From Chthoniobacteraceae bacterium (GTDB lineage: Bacteria; Verrucomicrobiota; Verrucomicrobiia; Chthoniobacterales; Chthoniobacteraceae), in NCBI GenBank assembly GCA_947449735.1, contig CANFTB010000003.1, forward strand, positions 95,456 to 159,455: 64,000 nt of DNA. Reading direction: 5' to 3'. Each line of letters opens with the position of its first letter. Positions within the stretch are counted from its first letter, which is position 1. The position numbers and the translations under genes were made by a program. A model generated the notes under the pieces. The model was not told where the DNA came from. It was given only the letters and a program-made list of their open reading frames with translations, and did not search any database. Shown piece by piece: positions 25,922-34,907 of the stretch.

Positions 25922-28075
25922 ATGAAAAATCTTAAAAACGACATCCTTCGCCTGCTCGCCAAGCCCGGCTACCAACCCCTCGAAAAGGTCGGCATCTCCC
26001 GCCAGCTGGGACTCGGCCCGGCACAGCGGAAAAAAGTCCGCGACGCCCTTGCCGCCCTCGAGCAGGACGGCCACATCGCGCGCGTCCGCCGCAACTACTA
26101 CGTCCTCCCCTCCACCGCGAACCTCGTCACCGGGACGGTCCTCGCCTTCCCCGGAGGCAACGCAAAGCTCATCGACACGGAGGGCGGCAAGGGCGAATTT
26201 TTCCTGTCCTCCATCAACCTCGGTACCGCCCTGCATGGGGACCGTGTTCTGGTAAGGCCCGTCCACGAGGGTCGCGAACAGCCACGCCACGGCGGGGCTC
26301 CGGAGGGACGGGTGGTTCGCATTCTGAAGTCCGCCAATGAAACCGTGGTGGGCACCGTCGCCTCCACCAAGGGCTTCCAATACGTGATCCCGGACGACCC
26401 CCGCCTGGCCCAGGACATCTACCTTCGCCGCCCGGACAAGGCCCTGCCCCAGCAGCCGAAGGAGGGGGACAAGGTGGTCGTCCGCCTCGACCCCTGGGAG
26501 TCACGCCACGTCAATCCCGAGGGCGAGGTGCTTGAAATTCTGGGGCAGGCCTATGCGCCGGGTGTCGATCTGATTTCCATCATGCGCCGGCACGGCCTGC
26601 CGGAAAGCTTTCCAACGGCGGTCCAGGGCGAGGCGGAGCAGATCCCGGAAACCGTCCAACCCTCCGACAGAAAGGGGCGCGAGGACCTGAGGGACATGGC
26701 CGTCGTCACCATCGACCCCGACGACGCAAAGGACTTCGACGACGCCATCCATGTGGAACGCAAGGGCGCGGGATGGCGGTTGAGCGTGCACATCGCCGAC
26801 GTTTCCCACTACGTCCAGCGGGGCACCGCGCTGGACCGCGAGGCCCGGCACCGGGGCAACTCCACCTATCTGGCCGGCAAGGTCATTCCGATGCTTCCGG
26901 AGCGCCTCTCCAACGGCGTCTGCTCCCTGAAACCGGGCGTTGAGCGGCTCGCCTTCTCCGCATTCCTTGATTTCAACGCGGAGGGGGTGCTGCGTTCCGC
27001 GCGCTTCGCCCGGACGCTCATCCGAAGCATCGCCCGGCTCACCTACCGGCAGGCGTTCGCAATTTTAGAAAACAAAACAAGCGGCCGCAGCGATCTGCCA
27101 GTCGTCCCCGAAGGCTCGCTCTGCTACACCGATGCGGGTGTTCAGGAGCGCGTCAAGGCGGCATGGGAGCTGGCGCGCGTGCTGCGGCGCAGACGCTTTG
27201 AAGGAGGCTCGCTCGACCTTGATTTTCCCGAGGTCAAAGTGTGGCTCGACCCCGAAGGCCGCCCCGAGCGGCTGGAAAAGATCGAGAACGACGTTTCCCA
27301 CCAGCTGGTGGAGGAATGCATGCTGGCGGCCAACGAAGCCGTCGCAAGCGCGCTCAAACGCGCCAAAACCCCGGCAGTCTACCGGATCCACGAAGTGCCG
27401 GATCCCGACAAGCTGAACGAGTTTCGAGAAAAGGCGGCCCGCTACGGATGCAGGTCCGGCGACCTCACCAAGCGCGCGGAGGTGCAAAAACTCCTCAAGC
27501 TGATCCGGGGCAAGCCCGAGGAATACCTGCTCAAACTGGAGTTTCTCAAAAGCCTCAAGCGGGCCACCTACGGCATCGCACCGCTCGGACACTACGGCCT
27601 CGCAAAAGCCAACTACACGCACTTTACGAGCCCCATCCGGCGTTACGCCGACCTTCTGGTGCACCGTGCCCTCGCGGGCGAACCCTCCGGCAAGGCAGGC
27701 GAACTCGGCGAGGCCGCCATGCACATTTCCCGCACCGAACGCACCTCCGCCGAGGCGGAAAAGGATTCCGTGCAGCGCAAAAAACTCGAGTACTTCGAGC
27801 GGCAGCTTCGGGCGCGGGTTCCGGAGAAGTTCCGGGCCACGGTGATCGACGTGCGCAGCCACGGACTGGTCGTCGAGCTGCCCGACGTGCTGTTCACCGG
27901 AATGATCCACGTGAGCAAGCTGCCCGACGACTTTTACACCTTCGACCCGGTGCGCCTGCTATTCAGGGGCCGCAGGGGGAAGAACAAATTCGGGCTGGGC
28001 GCGGAGCTTCAAGTGAAGGTCTGCAGGGTGGATGTTTATAAAAAGCAGGTGGATTTCGAACCTGTCAAAACCTAG
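25922..28075 (+). CDS. rnr: Ribonuclease R (RNB-family 3'-5' exoribonuclease)
   Basis: 717-residue processive exoribonuclease that degrades structured RNA. Domains in order: an N-terminal helix-turn-helix (to about residue 65), OB/cold-shock domains (about 65-245), the RNB catalytic domain beginning TIDPDDAKDFDDAIHVE (Asp cluster from about 265), continuing with HIADVSHYV, NSTYLAGKVIPMLPE and YTHFTSPIRRYADLLVHR, and a C-terminal S1 domain (about 625-712). The lysine-rich tail of E. coli RNase R is missing. The ATG at 25922 is preceded by GAAGG at short spacing. rlmH follows 2 nt after the stop, so both are cotranscribed. Confidence 0.95.
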   Translation: MKNLKNDILRLLAKPGYQPLEKVGISRQLGLGPAQRKKVRDALAALEQDGHIARVRRNYYVLPSTANLVTGTVLAFPGGNAKLIDTEGGKGEFFLSSINLGTALHGDRVLVRPVHEGREQPRHGGAPEGRVVRILKSANETVVGTVASTKGFQYVIPDDPRLAQDIYLRRPDKALPQQPKEGDKVVVRLDPWESRHVNPEGEVLEILGQAYAPGVDLISIMRRHGLPESFPTAVQGEAEQIPETVQPSDRKGREDLRDMAVVTIDPDDAKDFDDAIHVERKGAGWRLSVHIADVSHYVQRGTALDREARHRGNSTYLAGKVIPMLPERLSNGVCSLKPGVERLAFSAFLDFNAEGVLRSARFARTLIRSIARLTYRQAFAILENKTSGRSDLPVVPEGSLCYTDAGVQERVKAAWELARVLRRRRFEGGSLDLDFPEVKVWLDPEGRPERLEKIENDVSHQLVEECMLAANEAVASALKRAKTPAVYRIHEVPDPDKLNEFREKAARYGCRSGDLTKRAEVQKLLKLIRGKPEEYLLKLEFLKSLKRATYGIAPLGHYGLAKANYTHFTSPIRRYADLLVHRALAGEPSGKAGELGEAAMHISRTERTSAEAEKDSVQRKKLEYFERQLRARVPEKFRATVIDVRSHGLVVELPDVLFTGMIHVSKLPDDFYTFDPVRLLFRGRRGKNKFGLGAELQVKVCRVDVYKKQVDFEPVKT

Positions 28076-28077
28076 GC

Positions 28078-28521
28078 ATGCACCTCCAAGTCCTCGTGAT
28101 CGGAAAGCCCAAGCTCGCCTTCGCAAAGGCGGGCGTCGAGGAGTACGCGGGCCGCCTGCGTCCGTGGGTTTCCTGCGAACTCTCGTATCTGAAGGCAGGC
28201 ACGCGCGAAGCAGAGAGCGCCGCCCTGCTCAGCCGCAGCGAGGGGCTGCTTCGGGTCGTTCTCGACGAGCGCGGCGAACAGGTCACGAGCCGCGCGCTCG
28301 CCACGAAGATTTCAAACTGGGAACAGACGGGCTCCATCAAGGGGGTTGCCATCGTGATCGGCGGCGCCGACGGCCATACGGAGGAGATGCGGAGTTCGGC
28401 GGGTTGGCTTTGGTCGCTCAGCCGCCTGACCCTGCAGCATGAAATGGCGCTGCTTTTGGTCCTGGAGCAGCTTTACAGGGCTTACACCATCAAAGCCGGC
28501 ACCCCGTACCACCGCGACTGA
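28078..28521 (+). CDS. rlmH: 23S rRNA (pseudouridine1915-N3)-methyltransferase
   Basis: 147-residue SPOUT methyltransferase that methylates pseudouridine 1915 in helix 69 of 23S rRNA using S-adenosylmethionine. Visible marks are IGKPKLAF at the start, LDERGEQVTSRALA, the SAM-binding knot segment VIVIGGADGHTEE, and the strictly typical C-terminus YRAYTIKAGTPYHRD. The length is close to the usual 155. The start is only 2 nt after the rnr stop, and no independent promoter is apparent, so the two RNA-metabolism genes form an operon. Confidence 0.94.
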   Translation: MHLQVLVIGKPKLAFAKAGVEEYAGRLRPWVSCELSYLKAGTREAESAALLSRSEGLLRVVLDERGEQVTSRALATKISNWEQTGSIKGVAIVIGGADGHTEEMRSSAGWLWSLSRLTLQHEMALLLVLEQLYRAYTIKAGTPYHRD

Positions 28522-28570
28522 GCAGGCCGCGCACTCCGCTTCTCCACCACTCCACAATGCGGGAGCTTGG

Positions 28571-29863
28571 CTAGTCGTGCCGAAGAGCCTTCACCGGCTC
28601 CAGACGCGCCGCCACAATCGCCGGAAGCAGCGCCGCCAGCGAACAGATTACAAAGGCGCTCACACAGATCACGGCGAGATCCGAGGGCACCAGTTCCGCG
28701 GGGATGTCCCTAAACTGGTAGATCCCCGGCGGGAAGATTTCGATCCCCAGCCTCGAGGCGAGCCAGTCCTTAAACTCGTTTCTCCAGTGCACGATGGTCA
28801 GCCCCAGCCCCACGCCGGTCAGGTTTCCAAACAACCCTACCACCATGCCCTGGGTCAGAAACACCCATACGATCTGCGTCCGCGTAGCGCCCAGCGCCTT
28901 CATCACCCCGATCTCGCGCGTCTTCATCACCGTCACCGTGATGAGCGTGTTCATGATGCTAAAAGCCGCCACGATCACGATGAACAACAACAAGAAAAAC
29001 ATCGTGTTCCGCTCCAGACGGATGGCGTCGAATATCTCGCGGTTGAGGTCGATCCAGGTCAGCACTTGCAAATCCGGAAACGACCGGGCCCGGAACTTCG
29101 CCGCGTACGCCGGCGCCTTGTAGGGCTCGCCAAGCCAGACGCTCATCCCGTGCACCGCATCCCCGAGCCCGTACAGCTCCTGCCCGATGTGCAGAGGCAC
29201 CAGCAAAACCTCCGAATCATACTGGTAGCGTCCCGAGGCGAAAATCCCGCTAACCGTCAGGGTCGAAGGCAAGACCAGTTCCCGCAACTTCTGGATGGCG
29301 GCCTTGGGATCCGTCGCGGACTCGGCTTCGTTCAGGGCCGTCAGAACCGGCCCGAAGTCCTTCGCGGGATAAAGCGTGATTTTGCTGCCCACATTGACCC
29401 CAAGCGACCGCGCAAGGTCGATTCCAAGGACCGCAGTGTCGCCCTCCAGCTTGAAGTCTCCAGCCACCACCGACTCCTTGATTCCCTGCCGGGCCGACTC
29501 TGCCACGGGATCGATCCCCCGGATTTGCGCCGAGCGAACCGCCCCTTCGTCCGTGGAAATAAGCACCGGCCCCTGGACGAAGGGGGCGGAGTTCAGGACG
29601 CCCTTGTAGCCGGCAAGTTTCGGTGGGATTTCCCTCCACTCCGCGAGGGGAACCCCCTGCGACGCCAGCACAATATGCGGATCAAAACCGAGCACCTTCC
29701 GGCGCAACTCGAGGTCAAAGCCCGTCATCACCGAAATCACGAGAATCAGGACCGCGATTCCGAGGGTCACCCCGAGCACGGAAACCACCGTAATCACCGA
29801 GACAAAGGTCCGCTTCGGCTTGAGGAAGCGGAGGGCTAAAAAGAGACTGAACGGCAGTTGCAC
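28571..29863 (-). CDS. lolC: LolC/LolE-family lipoprotein-releasing permease
   Basis: 430-residue inner-membrane permease of the LolCDE type that extracts lipoproteins for transfer to the outer membrane. An N-terminal membrane segment (LPFSLFLALRFLKPKRTFVS then VISVLGVTLGIAVLILVISV) precedes a MacB-like periplasmic domain with VMTGFDLELRRKVLG. Three C-terminal membrane helices include NTLITVTVMKTREIGVMKAL and the end PAIVAARLEPVKALRHD. The GTG at 29863 is chosen: a longer frame to 30070 would overlap the start of the divergent gene, and a candidate promoter ends 6 nt before this GTG. No lolD ATPase is adjacent. Confidence 0.92.
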   Translation of the reverse strand: MQLPFSLFLALRFLKPKRTFVSVITVVSVLGVTLGIAVLILVISVMTGFDLELRRKVLGFDPHIVLASQGVPLAEWREIPPKLAGYKGVLNSAPFVQGPVLISTDEGAVRSAQIRGIDPVAESARQGIKESVVAGDFKLEGDTAVLGIDLARSLGVNVGSKITLYPAKDFGPVLTALNEAESATDPKAAIQKLRELVLPSTLTVSGIFASGRYQYDSEVLLVPLHIGQELYGLGDAVHGMSVWLGEPYKAPAYAAKFRARSFPDLQVLTWIDLNREIFDAIRLERNTMFFLLLFIVIVAAFSIMNTLITVTVMKTREIGVMKALGATRTQIVWVFLTQGMVVGLFGNLTGVGLGLTIVHWRNEFKDWLASRLGIEIFPPGIYQFRDIPAELVPSDLAVICVSAFVICSLAALLPAIVAARLEPVKALRHD

Positions 29864-29869
29864 GAAGCA

Positions 29870-29898
29870 AAAATGATTTCCGGCTGGGTAAAAGTCGA
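29870..29898 (-). promoter_or_regulatory. Candidate promoter of lolC
   Basis: On the minus strand TCGACT (4 of 6), a 17-nt spacer and CATTTT (3 of 6) end 6 nt before the GTG at 29863. The geometry matches the other leaderless candidates; the sequence match is modest. Confidence 0.35.
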
Positions 29899-29982
29899 GC
29901 GGCACCGCGCCCGCAGGCAAAAGTTGCCGCCCGTTTTGAGACGCAAGACCTTCGCATGCACTTCGATTCTCGAAACGCCGCG

Positions 29983-30011
29983 TTGACACTTTGGGGCTTA
30001 AATAGGATGAT
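29983..30011 (+). promoter_or_regulatory. Promoter of the 307-residue secreted protein
   Basis: Perfect TTGACA at 29983-29988, a 17-nt spacer, GATGAT at 30006-30011 (4 of 6), then 8 nt to the ATG at 30020. No Shine-Dalgarno sequence fits between, so the transcript is probably leaderless or carries only 1-2 leader bases. Confidence 0.6.
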
Positions 30012-30019
30012 CTCGGGAT

Positions 30020-30943
30020 ATGAAGCGAGTGCTCTCCCTCCTGCTCCTCATCCCCTTCCTCGTGACCCAAGCTTGGGCCATCACCGGCGGTCCTTACGAT
30101 TCCACTGTTGGGCGCAGTCTGAGCTCCTACTCAGGGACCTACGGAGTGATCATGCAGGGAACCTCCACCGACGACGACGCTTGGAACAACGACTCGAGCA
30201 ACAAGGCCGAGATTGCAGCCGGCACCGCCACACTTTCCAGCGCGATCGGATTTCTGGGCTTTTCAATTCCGCGTCCGGGATCCAAATCCTCCGGAAATTC
30301 AGGCAGCACCGGCGGCACCGGCGGCACTGGAGGAGGAACCGCCCAGGGCAGCGGCACGCTCACCTACGCGAGCATGCTGATATTCGACCAAGGCCTGATG
30401 TACACTGGAGTTTCTCACGGGATCATCGACATCCGCAGCGGGAAGCTCGCGCTTCTCTCCCAGGCCACCCACTACGCAGTTAGGATCGCCTCCAACGGCC
30501 TCACCCAGACCAGCGCGTCCGTACCAGATGCCATTCTGAACGGCGTCGTCAACCTGAACCTCTCTCTAAACTACTATTCGGGCCTCATAGAGGCTGAAGG
30601 CAAGGCGACATTCACTCTGTACGACCCGCTCGTTACCGAGTCCAGCACCAGTGCCGTGACGAACACGACCTCCGGAGCCAATCAGAAGGGGTTTGTGAGC
30701 ACAACCGTCGAAACGGACGGCACCGTGACACTCACCACGACAACCAACCAGACGGACCAGAACACTGACCAAGTCACAAATACAAAGCAGGTATTCGACC
30801 CCGCTAAAGTCCGTCAGCAGGGAGTCGCCAATGGCAAGCCCTACCTCATCATGACCGCGTCGGGCGCCCGTCAGGATCCTTACGACGAAGGCGTCTTTGC
30901 CATATCTCCTCCTTCGGCAGGGACAAACTTCCAGTACTACTAG
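30020..30943 (+). CDS. Secreted protein of unknown function with a Gly-rich linker
   Basis: 307-residue exported protein (signal peptide MKRVLSLLLLIPFLVTQAWA). The mature part starts ITGGPYDSTVGRSLSSYSG, has a low-complexity Gly/Thr/Ser linker at about 92-112 (GSTGGTGGTGGG), and then beta-rich segments ending in a Thr-rich stretch (TLTTTTNQTDQNTDQ) and QVFDPAKVRQQG. I do not recognise a family. The composition, rich in Ser, Thr, Gly and Asn, suggests a surface or matrix protein. Downstream, 73 bp away, is a prepilin-like gene in the same orientation, so they may be coexpressed. Confidence is high that it is a gene and low as to role. Confidence 0.72.
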   Translation: MKRVLSLLLLIPFLVTQAWAITGGPYDSTVGRSLSSYSGTYGVIMQGTSTDDDAWNNDSSNKAEIAAGTATLSSAIGFLGFSIPRPGSKSSGNSGSTGGTGGTGGGTAQGSGTLTYASMLIFDQGLMYTGVSHGIIDIRSGKLALLSQATHYAVRIASNGLTQTSASVPDAILNGVVNLNLSLNYYSGLIEAEGKATFTLYDPLVTESSTSAVTNTTSGANQKGFVSTTVETDGTVTLTTTTNQTDQNTDQVTNTKQVFDPAKVRQQGVANGKPYLIMTASGARQDPYDEGVFAISPPSAGTNFQYY

Positions 30944-31016
30944 GATCCGACCCGAGGCCCAAAGGCTTTTGTATCCGCGCATCCCGAGATACCCGCCCTA
31001 CCTCCCGTCCCCTCGT

Positions 31017-31637
31017 TTGAGTAAACAAGCCCCCCGCATTTCCGGCGTTTCCGACAAGCGAACCGTCCCGTATCGGGATCAGGCCTCGTACCGTTGCTCC
31101 GGCTTCACGCTTCTGGAACTGGTGGGTGTTGTCCTCATTCTAGGAATCCTTGTCACCTTAATCGCTCCCCTGTTCAAGAGCTACCGCCTGCGAGCGGAGA
31201 GCCTGCAGTGCGTGGCAAACCTGCAAGGCCTGGGCCTGGGAGTTCAAGCCTACATGGAAGATCACCGTTCCTGGCCACAGATCGCTCCAGAACGCGCTGG
31301 AGGTAAAAAGAGCCCCGCTCCACAAATGTCCCCGGAGGACAACTCCCATGCCGGAAAATGGATCGCCGCCCTAAAACCCTACGGCATTTCACCTAAGACC
31401 TGGCGTTGCCCCTCTGTGGAACGCCAGATCAAGGCGGAGGGAAAGCCCGAAGCCCTGAATTTGAACCGGGTCGATTACATCGCGACCACTTTTGACTCAC
31501 GCCCCGAAAGTCCACGGCAGTACCCGAAACACCCCTGGTTCATGGAGCGTGGAAACCTCCATCCCACCGGTCCGAACATCCTCTTCGCCGACGGCTCCGT
31601 CGCCAACCCGACCGAACTGTTGAAGCCCTCCCGCTGA
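31017..31637 (+). CDS. Type II secretion/prepilin-like protein with H-X9-DG tail
   Basis: Prepilin-like protein with the cleavage and transmembrane signature GFTLLELVGVVLILGILV (after about 28 leader residues) and a C-terminal H-X9-DG motif, HPTGPNILFADG. The combination is the hallmark of a family expanded in Verrucomicrobia, Lentisphaerae and Planctomycetes. The middle (LQCVANLQGLGLGVQAYMED, WRCPS) is also typical. No ATG is available: the TTG at 31017 gives 206 residues, but the frame is open to 30897, so the start is uncertain. The leader would be longer than in ordinary type IV prepilins. Cleavage by a PilD-like peptidase, encoded elsewhere, is inferred. Confidence 0.8.
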   Translation: MSKQAPRISGVSDKRTVPYRDQASYRCSGFTLLELVGVVLILGILVTLIAPLFKSYRLRAESLQCVANLQGLGLGVQAYMEDHRSWPQIAPERAGGKKSPAPQMSPEDNSHAGKWIAALKPYGISPKTWRCPSVERQIKAEGKPEALNLNRVDYIATTFDSRPESPRQYPKHPWFMERGNLHPTGPNILFADGSVANPTELLKPSR

Positions 31638-31664
31638 CCCCCGCTGACCCCCGCTGACCCCCGT
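31631..31664. repeat. 10-bp tandem repeat over a stop codon
   Basis: Three exact copies of CCGCTGACCC (31631-31660) and a degenerate fourth. The TGA stop of the prepilin-like gene lies in the first copy, so changes in copy number would not alter the protein. The 117-bp gap to the radical SAM gene has no other feature I can support. Confidence 0.8.
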
Positions 31665-31754
31665 TGGGCACTGGACCAAGCTAGACCGCGCCGGACCAAG
31701 TCTGCGCTCGCGCAGGGTTGGCATTTGCGCCCCCCTGTGAGACAAGTGAGGGTC

Positions 31755-33017
31755 ATGCTCCCCGAACTTGTCTCCCGAATCGTCTCCTCAACGCACCCGC
31801 GTTGCCTAGGCAAGTTCCTTTGGAACTTCGGCGCCAAGACTTTGTGGAGCGTCGAGCGCTTCAAAGCCCGCGTTCGCAGGGGCGAATACTTCCCCGCCTT
31901 CCTCTACATCTCCATCCTCAACTCCTGCAACCTGCGCTGCCAGGGCTGCTGGGTCGACGTGGAGGCCGAACGCTCCCAACTCGACGTGGACGCCGTCAGC
32001 CGCCTCATCGAGGACGCCAAAACCCAAGGTAACCGCTTCTTCGGCCTTCTGGGCGGCGAACCTTTCCTGCACCCGGGCCTCCTCGAAATCCTCGAACGCC
32101 ACCCGGACTGCTACTTCCAAATCTTCACCAACGGCCAGTGCATCACCCCAAAAATCGCCAGGCGGCTGGTCGAACTGGGCAACGCCACCCCGCTGGTCTC
32201 CATTGAAGGCCGGGAAATTGTCAGCAACCAGCGGCGCGGCAACGTCGACGTGCTGCACCGCACCCTCCGCGGCCTGGACGCCTGCCTCGAAGCGGGACTG
32301 CTCACTGGCGTCGCCACCTCCGTTTGCCAGACCAACATCGACGACCTCCTCACGGAAAACTGGCTCCAGGAACTCATCTCCCGCGGCGTCCACTACGTCT
32401 GGTTCCACACCTACCGGCCGGTCGGCCCGAAAATGAACGCCCAGCTCGGGCTCACGCCGGAGCAACTGGTCCAGGTCCGCCGTTTTATCGTCGAAATGCG
32501 CGCCACCATGCCCATCGGCATCGTCGACGCCTACTACGGCCACGACGGCAAGGCCCTTTGCCCCATGTCCACAGGCATCTCTCATCATGTCAGCCCCTAC
32601 GGCGACGTGGAACCCTGCCCGATCATCCAGTTCGCAAAAGAAGGCATCAACGACAAGAGGGGCATCGTCGCCACCCTGCGAGACTCCGCCTTCCTGAAGG
32701 ACTTCCGCGACCTCAGCGCCAAAGCCACCCGCGGATGCGTCGTCCTTGAGCGTCCAGACCTCGTCCGCGACCTCGTCCAGAAACACGGCGCCAAGGACAC
32801 CACGGTGCGCCAGACCGCCATGGCCGAACTCGAAGCCATGGCCCCCCGCTACAGCCAGTGGCTGCCCGGGGACGAAATCCCCGAAAAACACTGGATGTAC
32901 CGTCTTGCCAAACGTTTCTGGTTTAGCGACTTTGGCGCCTACCAGAAGATGGACCCCTCCAGCCGCCCCCGCGCGGAGGCGCTCGCCAAGGCCCCGCCGA
33001 AACGCTCCGCAGCGTGA
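31755..33017 (+). CDS. Radical SAM enzyme
   Basis: 420-residue cytoplasmic radical SAM protein. The cluster-binding motif is CNLRCQGC (Cys58, Cys62, Cys65) in SILNSCNLRCQGCWV. SAM-contact regions LLGGEPFLHP and FTNGQCIT follow, with VSIEGRE later. A C-terminal segment with CPMSTGISHHVSPYGDVEPC contains the extra Cys residues of a SPASM/Twitch-like auxiliary cluster region. GAGG-type Shine-Dalgarno bases (GTGAGGG) lie 3 nt before the ATG at 31755, which decides this start over 31725. It is the first gene of a co-oriented run with a DUF116-polyprenyl synthase fusion, an MFS transporter and an enolase-family enzyme. The substrate is unknown; a role in modifying an isoprenoid or its precursor is inferred from context. 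Confidence 0.88.
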   Translation: MLPELVSRIVSSTHPRCLGKFLWNFGAKTLWSVERFKARVRRGEYFPAFLYISILNSCNLRCQGCWVDVEAERSQLDVDAVSRLIEDAKTQGNRFFGLLGGEPFLHPGLLEILERHPDCYFQIFTNGQCITPKIARRLVELGNATPLVSIEGREIVSNQRRGNVDVLHRTLRGLDACLEAGLLTGVATSVCQTNIDDLLTENWLQELISRGVHYVWFHTYRPVGPKMNAQLGLTPEQLVQVRRFIVEMRATMPIGIVDAYYGHDGKALCPMSTGISHHVSPYGDVEPCPIIQFAKEGINDKRGIVATLRDSAFLKDFRDLSAKATRGCVVLERPDLVRDLVQKHGAKDTTVRQTAMAELEAMAPRYSQWLPGDEIPEKHWMYRLAKRFWFSDFGAYQKMDPSSRPRAEALAKAPPKRSAA

Positions 33018-33080
33018 TTTTCCCAGATACCGCCTAATTACCGCTTCACTGACGGCATCTTCGCCTTAACCAACATCCTT

Positions 33081-34817
33081 ATGTCCGCCCCAGCGACCCT
33101 CTCCGCCCCGCCAGTCCAGCTCACCCTACCCCGCCCAGTGCCGGTACAAAGGGTCCGCAAGCCGAAGAAAAACATCCCCCAGACGCTCGCCGAACGCACC
33201 CGGGTGCTCATGGCGGCGCGCGACTACGTGGAGAAGGAAAAGCCCGTCCCCCCGCTTCCCGCTGACCAGCTCCGGATCCATGCCGACCGCCTAGCCGCGG
33301 ACTTGCAGCTCGACCCCATCTACAGCGACTACGTCGGCGTGCTCATCAACAACGAGCTCTGGCGCGAGACCCTCGCCGCCGTCCCCTACGAGAGACGCCT
33401 CCTCCTCATTCCCAAGTGTCTTCGCGTCGAAAGCAAGTGCCCCGCGCCCTTCGATGAATTCGGCCTCCTGTGCAAACAGTGCGGGCTGTGTTCCATTCAA
33501 GACCTCCAAAACGAGGCCGAACGCCTCGGGTACGCCGTACTCGTCGCCGAGGGTTCCGCCATCGTGATGTCGCTCATTCAAACGGGGAAAATCGAAGCCA
33601 TCGTTGGCGTCAGCTGCCTGAGCGTCCTCGAGCGCGCCTTCCCATACATGGAAGCCGCTGCCGTCCCGGGCGTCGCCGTACCCCTGCTTCAGGACGACTG
33701 CATCGACACCACCGTCGATCTCGACTGGGTCTGGGACTACATCCACCTCACCAGCGACGACCGCACCCGCCGCATGGACCTCGGCGCCCTGCGCGAGGAG
33801 GTCGAATTCTACTTCACCCCGCTCGCCCTCGATTCCATCATGGGCCCGGCCCACGGGGACACCGAACGCATCTCCCGCGAATGGCTGCAGCGCGCCGGAA
33901 AACGCTGGCGGCCCTTCCTCACAGTCGCCGCCTACCAGGCCCTTCAGGCCGAACCCGGCGCCCCAATACCGGACTCCCTCAAAAAGCTCGCCGTCGCTGT
34001 CGAGTGCTTCCACAAAGCGTCCCTCATCCACGACGACATCGAGGACGACGACGCCGAGCGTTACGGCGAAGCCACCCTCCACTCCGAACACGGCGTTCCC
34101 GTCGCCCTCAACGTGGGCGACCTGCTCATCGGCGAAGGCTACCGCCTCCTTTCCGAAAGCGGCTTCAGCTCCGAACAACGCGTCGCCATGCTCCAAGTTG
34201 CCGCCCAGGGCCAGCGCGAACTCTGCCGCGGACAGGGAGCCGAGCTCCACTGGACCCGCAACCCGCGTCCGCTGAATTCCGTCGAGGTCATCGAAATCTT
34301 TGAAAAGAAGACCGCGCCCGCCTTCGCCGTCGCCCTGCACATCGGGGCCATCGCGGCCGGCGTCGACTCCCACGAGGACGTCGCCCCGGTGCTCGAGGCC
34401 TACAGCAAAGCCATGGGTATCGCTTACCAGATCCGCGACGACCTCGAGGACTACACCCAGGGCGGTGTCGGCGCACCCGACGACCTCGAAGCCATGCGCC
34501 CCGGCGTTGTCATGTCCGCCGGATGGGAGCGCGCCCAAGGCGATGCCAAGGACATCCTGACCTCCCGCTGGAAGCGCGAGACCACCCACAACACCGCGGC
34601 AGTGCGCCAGGCCTGCATCGAATCAGGCGCTCTCGACCGCTGCCAGGATCTGCTGGAACGCTATAAGGAGGAGGCCATCCGATCCTTGGCCGAGCTCGAA
34701 AACGCCAGCCTGAAGGGCCTCCTACGCCGGGTCATCGGCAAGATCTTCAACGACACCGAAATCAAGGGCTGGTGCAAGGAGTTCGAGCAGGCCAACGGCG
34801 TCGCGCCCCAAAGCTAA
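33081..34817 (+). CDS. DUF116-polyprenyl diphosphate synthase fusion
   Basis: 578-residue protein with two modules. Residues about 60-225 match DUF116: LIPKCLR (109-115), then Cys113, Cys120 and CKQCGLC (131-137), with VGVSCL and DDCID further on; such a cysteine set could bind an Fe-S cluster. Residues about 260-560 are a trans-isoprenyl diphosphate synthase: GKRWRP (273-278), the first Asp-rich motif HDDIEDDD (317-324) and the second DDLED (453-457), with FEKKTAPAF between. Both Mg2+-diphosphate motifs are intact, so chain elongation from isopentenyl diphosphate is likely. The fusion links prenyl synthesis to a cysteine-rich domain next to a radical SAM enzyme. The product and chain length are unknown. 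Confidence 0.88.
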   Translation: MSAPATLSAPPVQLTLPRPVPVQRVRKPKKNIPQTLAERTRVLMAARDYVEKEKPVPPLPADQLRIHADRLAADLQLDPIYSDYVGVLINNELWRETLAAVPYERRLLLIPKCLRVESKCPAPFDEFGLLCKQCGLCSIQDLQNEAERLGYAVLVAEGSAIVMSLIQTGKIEAIVGVSCLSVLERAFPYMEAAAVPGVAVPLLQDDCIDTTVDLDWVWDYIHLTSDDRTRRMDLGALREEVEFYFTPLALDSIMGPAHGDTERISREWLQRAGKRWRPFLTVAAYQALQAEPGAPIPDSLKKLAVAVECFHKASLIHDDIEDDDAERYGEATLHSEHGVPVALNVGDLLIGEGYRLLSESGFSSEQRVAMLQVAAQGQRELCRGQGAELHWTRNPRPLNSVEVIEIFEKKTAPAFAVALHIGAIAAGVDSHEDVAPVLEAYSKAMGIAYQIRDDLEDYTQGGVGAPDDLEAMRPGVVMSAGWERAQGDAKDILTSRWKRETTHNTAAVRQACIESGALDRCQDLLERYKEEAIRSLAELENASLKGLLRRVIGKIFNDTEIKGWCKEFEQANGVAPQS

Positions 34818-34907
34818 GCCGCGGTCACCGCGCCCCGCCCAAGTCCCACCCCAAACGTCCAGCGCGCTCGGCCCGTCCCCGGCCGCGCGCTCCAACGCAC
34901 CCACCCC

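Noticed and set aside
31631..31664. CRISPR array
   Set aside because: Units are only 10 bp, contiguous, without spacers; no cas genes in the window.
31806..32891. 361-residue minus-strand frame over the radical SAM gene
   Set aside because: Antisense shadow; the radical SAM gene is certain.
33291..34589. 432-residue minus-strand frame over the DUF116-prenyl synthase
   Set aside because: Antisense shadow with no recognisable domain.
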